Shown: one piece after another, positions 31,023-31,064 of the stretch
Layout of the letters: each line of letters opens with the position of its first letter
Numbering within the stretch: position 1 is the stretch's first letter
The notes under the pieces: generated by a model
The model's input: the letters and a program-made list of their open reading frames with translations, nothing else
What the model was told of the DNA's origin: nothing
The model's database searches: none
Virus record (IMG/VR): IMGVR_UViG_3300023171_000033
Location: 1-31,064 of that record
DNA: 31,064 nt
Origin: a virus
Direction: 5' to 3' (one strand)
Made by a program: the position numbers and the translations under genes

Positions 31023-31064
31023 TATTCCTGTATCCCGCCAATTCTGATCTGCGTTTCCACATCG
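31022..31064 (-). CDS. Partial gene at the window edge
   Basis: The last 42 bases read on the minus strand give an open frame ending DVETQIRIGGIQE and TAA at 31022-31024, which overlaps the terS ATG in TAATG. The coupling, typical of this arm, suggests the C-terminus of a gene that continues beyond the window. Nothing can be said of its product. Confidence 0.5.
   Translation of the reverse strand, partial: DVETQIRIGGIQE

Noticed and set aside
1-31064. CRISPR array, insertion sequence, integrase or toxin-antitoxin pair
   Set aside because: No spaced direct repeats, transposase or recombinase motifs were seen; the ribbon-helix-helix gene's partner does not look like a known toxin.

Overview
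The window is a contiguous piece of a tailed-phage (or prophage) genome. The virion genes are those of a short-tailed podovirus with a P22/Sf6-style DNA packaging and tail machine: a small terminase ending in an R-Y-G-D-K motif, a Terminase_3-type large subunit, a portal with a long coiled-coil barrel, a scaffold, an HK97-type coat protein, a gp4/SU10-like adaptor, a gp10-like stabilisation protein, ejection proteins and a fibre. No integrase, lysogeny repressor, tRNA or DNA polymerase gene is visible, so lifestyle cannot be decided here. Host is inferred only from gene style (LLH-type holin, the endolysin type, Gp157 and NinB neighbours, moderate GC): an alphaproteobacterium, perhaps of the Rhizobiales, is my best guess, with low certainty.

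Layout. (1) Positions 1-5452, plus strand: about 22 small, tightly packed early genes, most joined by ATGA or TAATG overlaps. They hold a recombination/DNA-handling core (Gp157-like, a possible single-strand annealing protein, NinB-like, an HNH nuclease) and then a run of very small genes starting with a ribbon-helix-helix regulator that has its own candidate promoter and dyad. Several small genes (4-150, 592-768, 3705-3857, 3854-4024, 4021-4197, 4493-4624, 4624-4743, 5232-5369, 5372-5452) are under about 60 codons. (2) Positions 5449-31064, minus strand: a long late region read right to left: small and large terminase, small accessory genes, a tandem pair of paralogous small genes, an SGNH esterase-like protein, portal, a beta-rich tailspike-like protein with two beta-rich companions, scaffold, coat, an HNH/AP2 homing-type endonuclease, a small putative decoration protein, a HeH-domain protein, adaptor, stabilisation protein, an acetyltransferase, three ejection or virion proteins, a SleB-type virion hydrolase, a tail fibre, and finally a lysis module (endolysin, LLH holin and four small proteins, three of them membrane-associated).

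The early and late arms meet tail to tail with stop codons overlapping by four bases at 5449-5452. Two hairpin terminators (17468-17493 and 28505-28543) divide the late region; the second is followed by a candidate promoter.

Most notable: an apparent ATC start codon behind a perfect AGGAGG for the S74-chaperone virion protein (14078), a 32-codon membrane peptide on the opposite strand in a late-operon gap (10314-10412), an HNH/AP2 gene inserted next to the coat gene with its ribosome site in a hairpin, two receptor/depolymerase-like modules either side of the portal, and a tandem paralog pair (27827-28437). I see no clear undescribed defence or counter-defence system.
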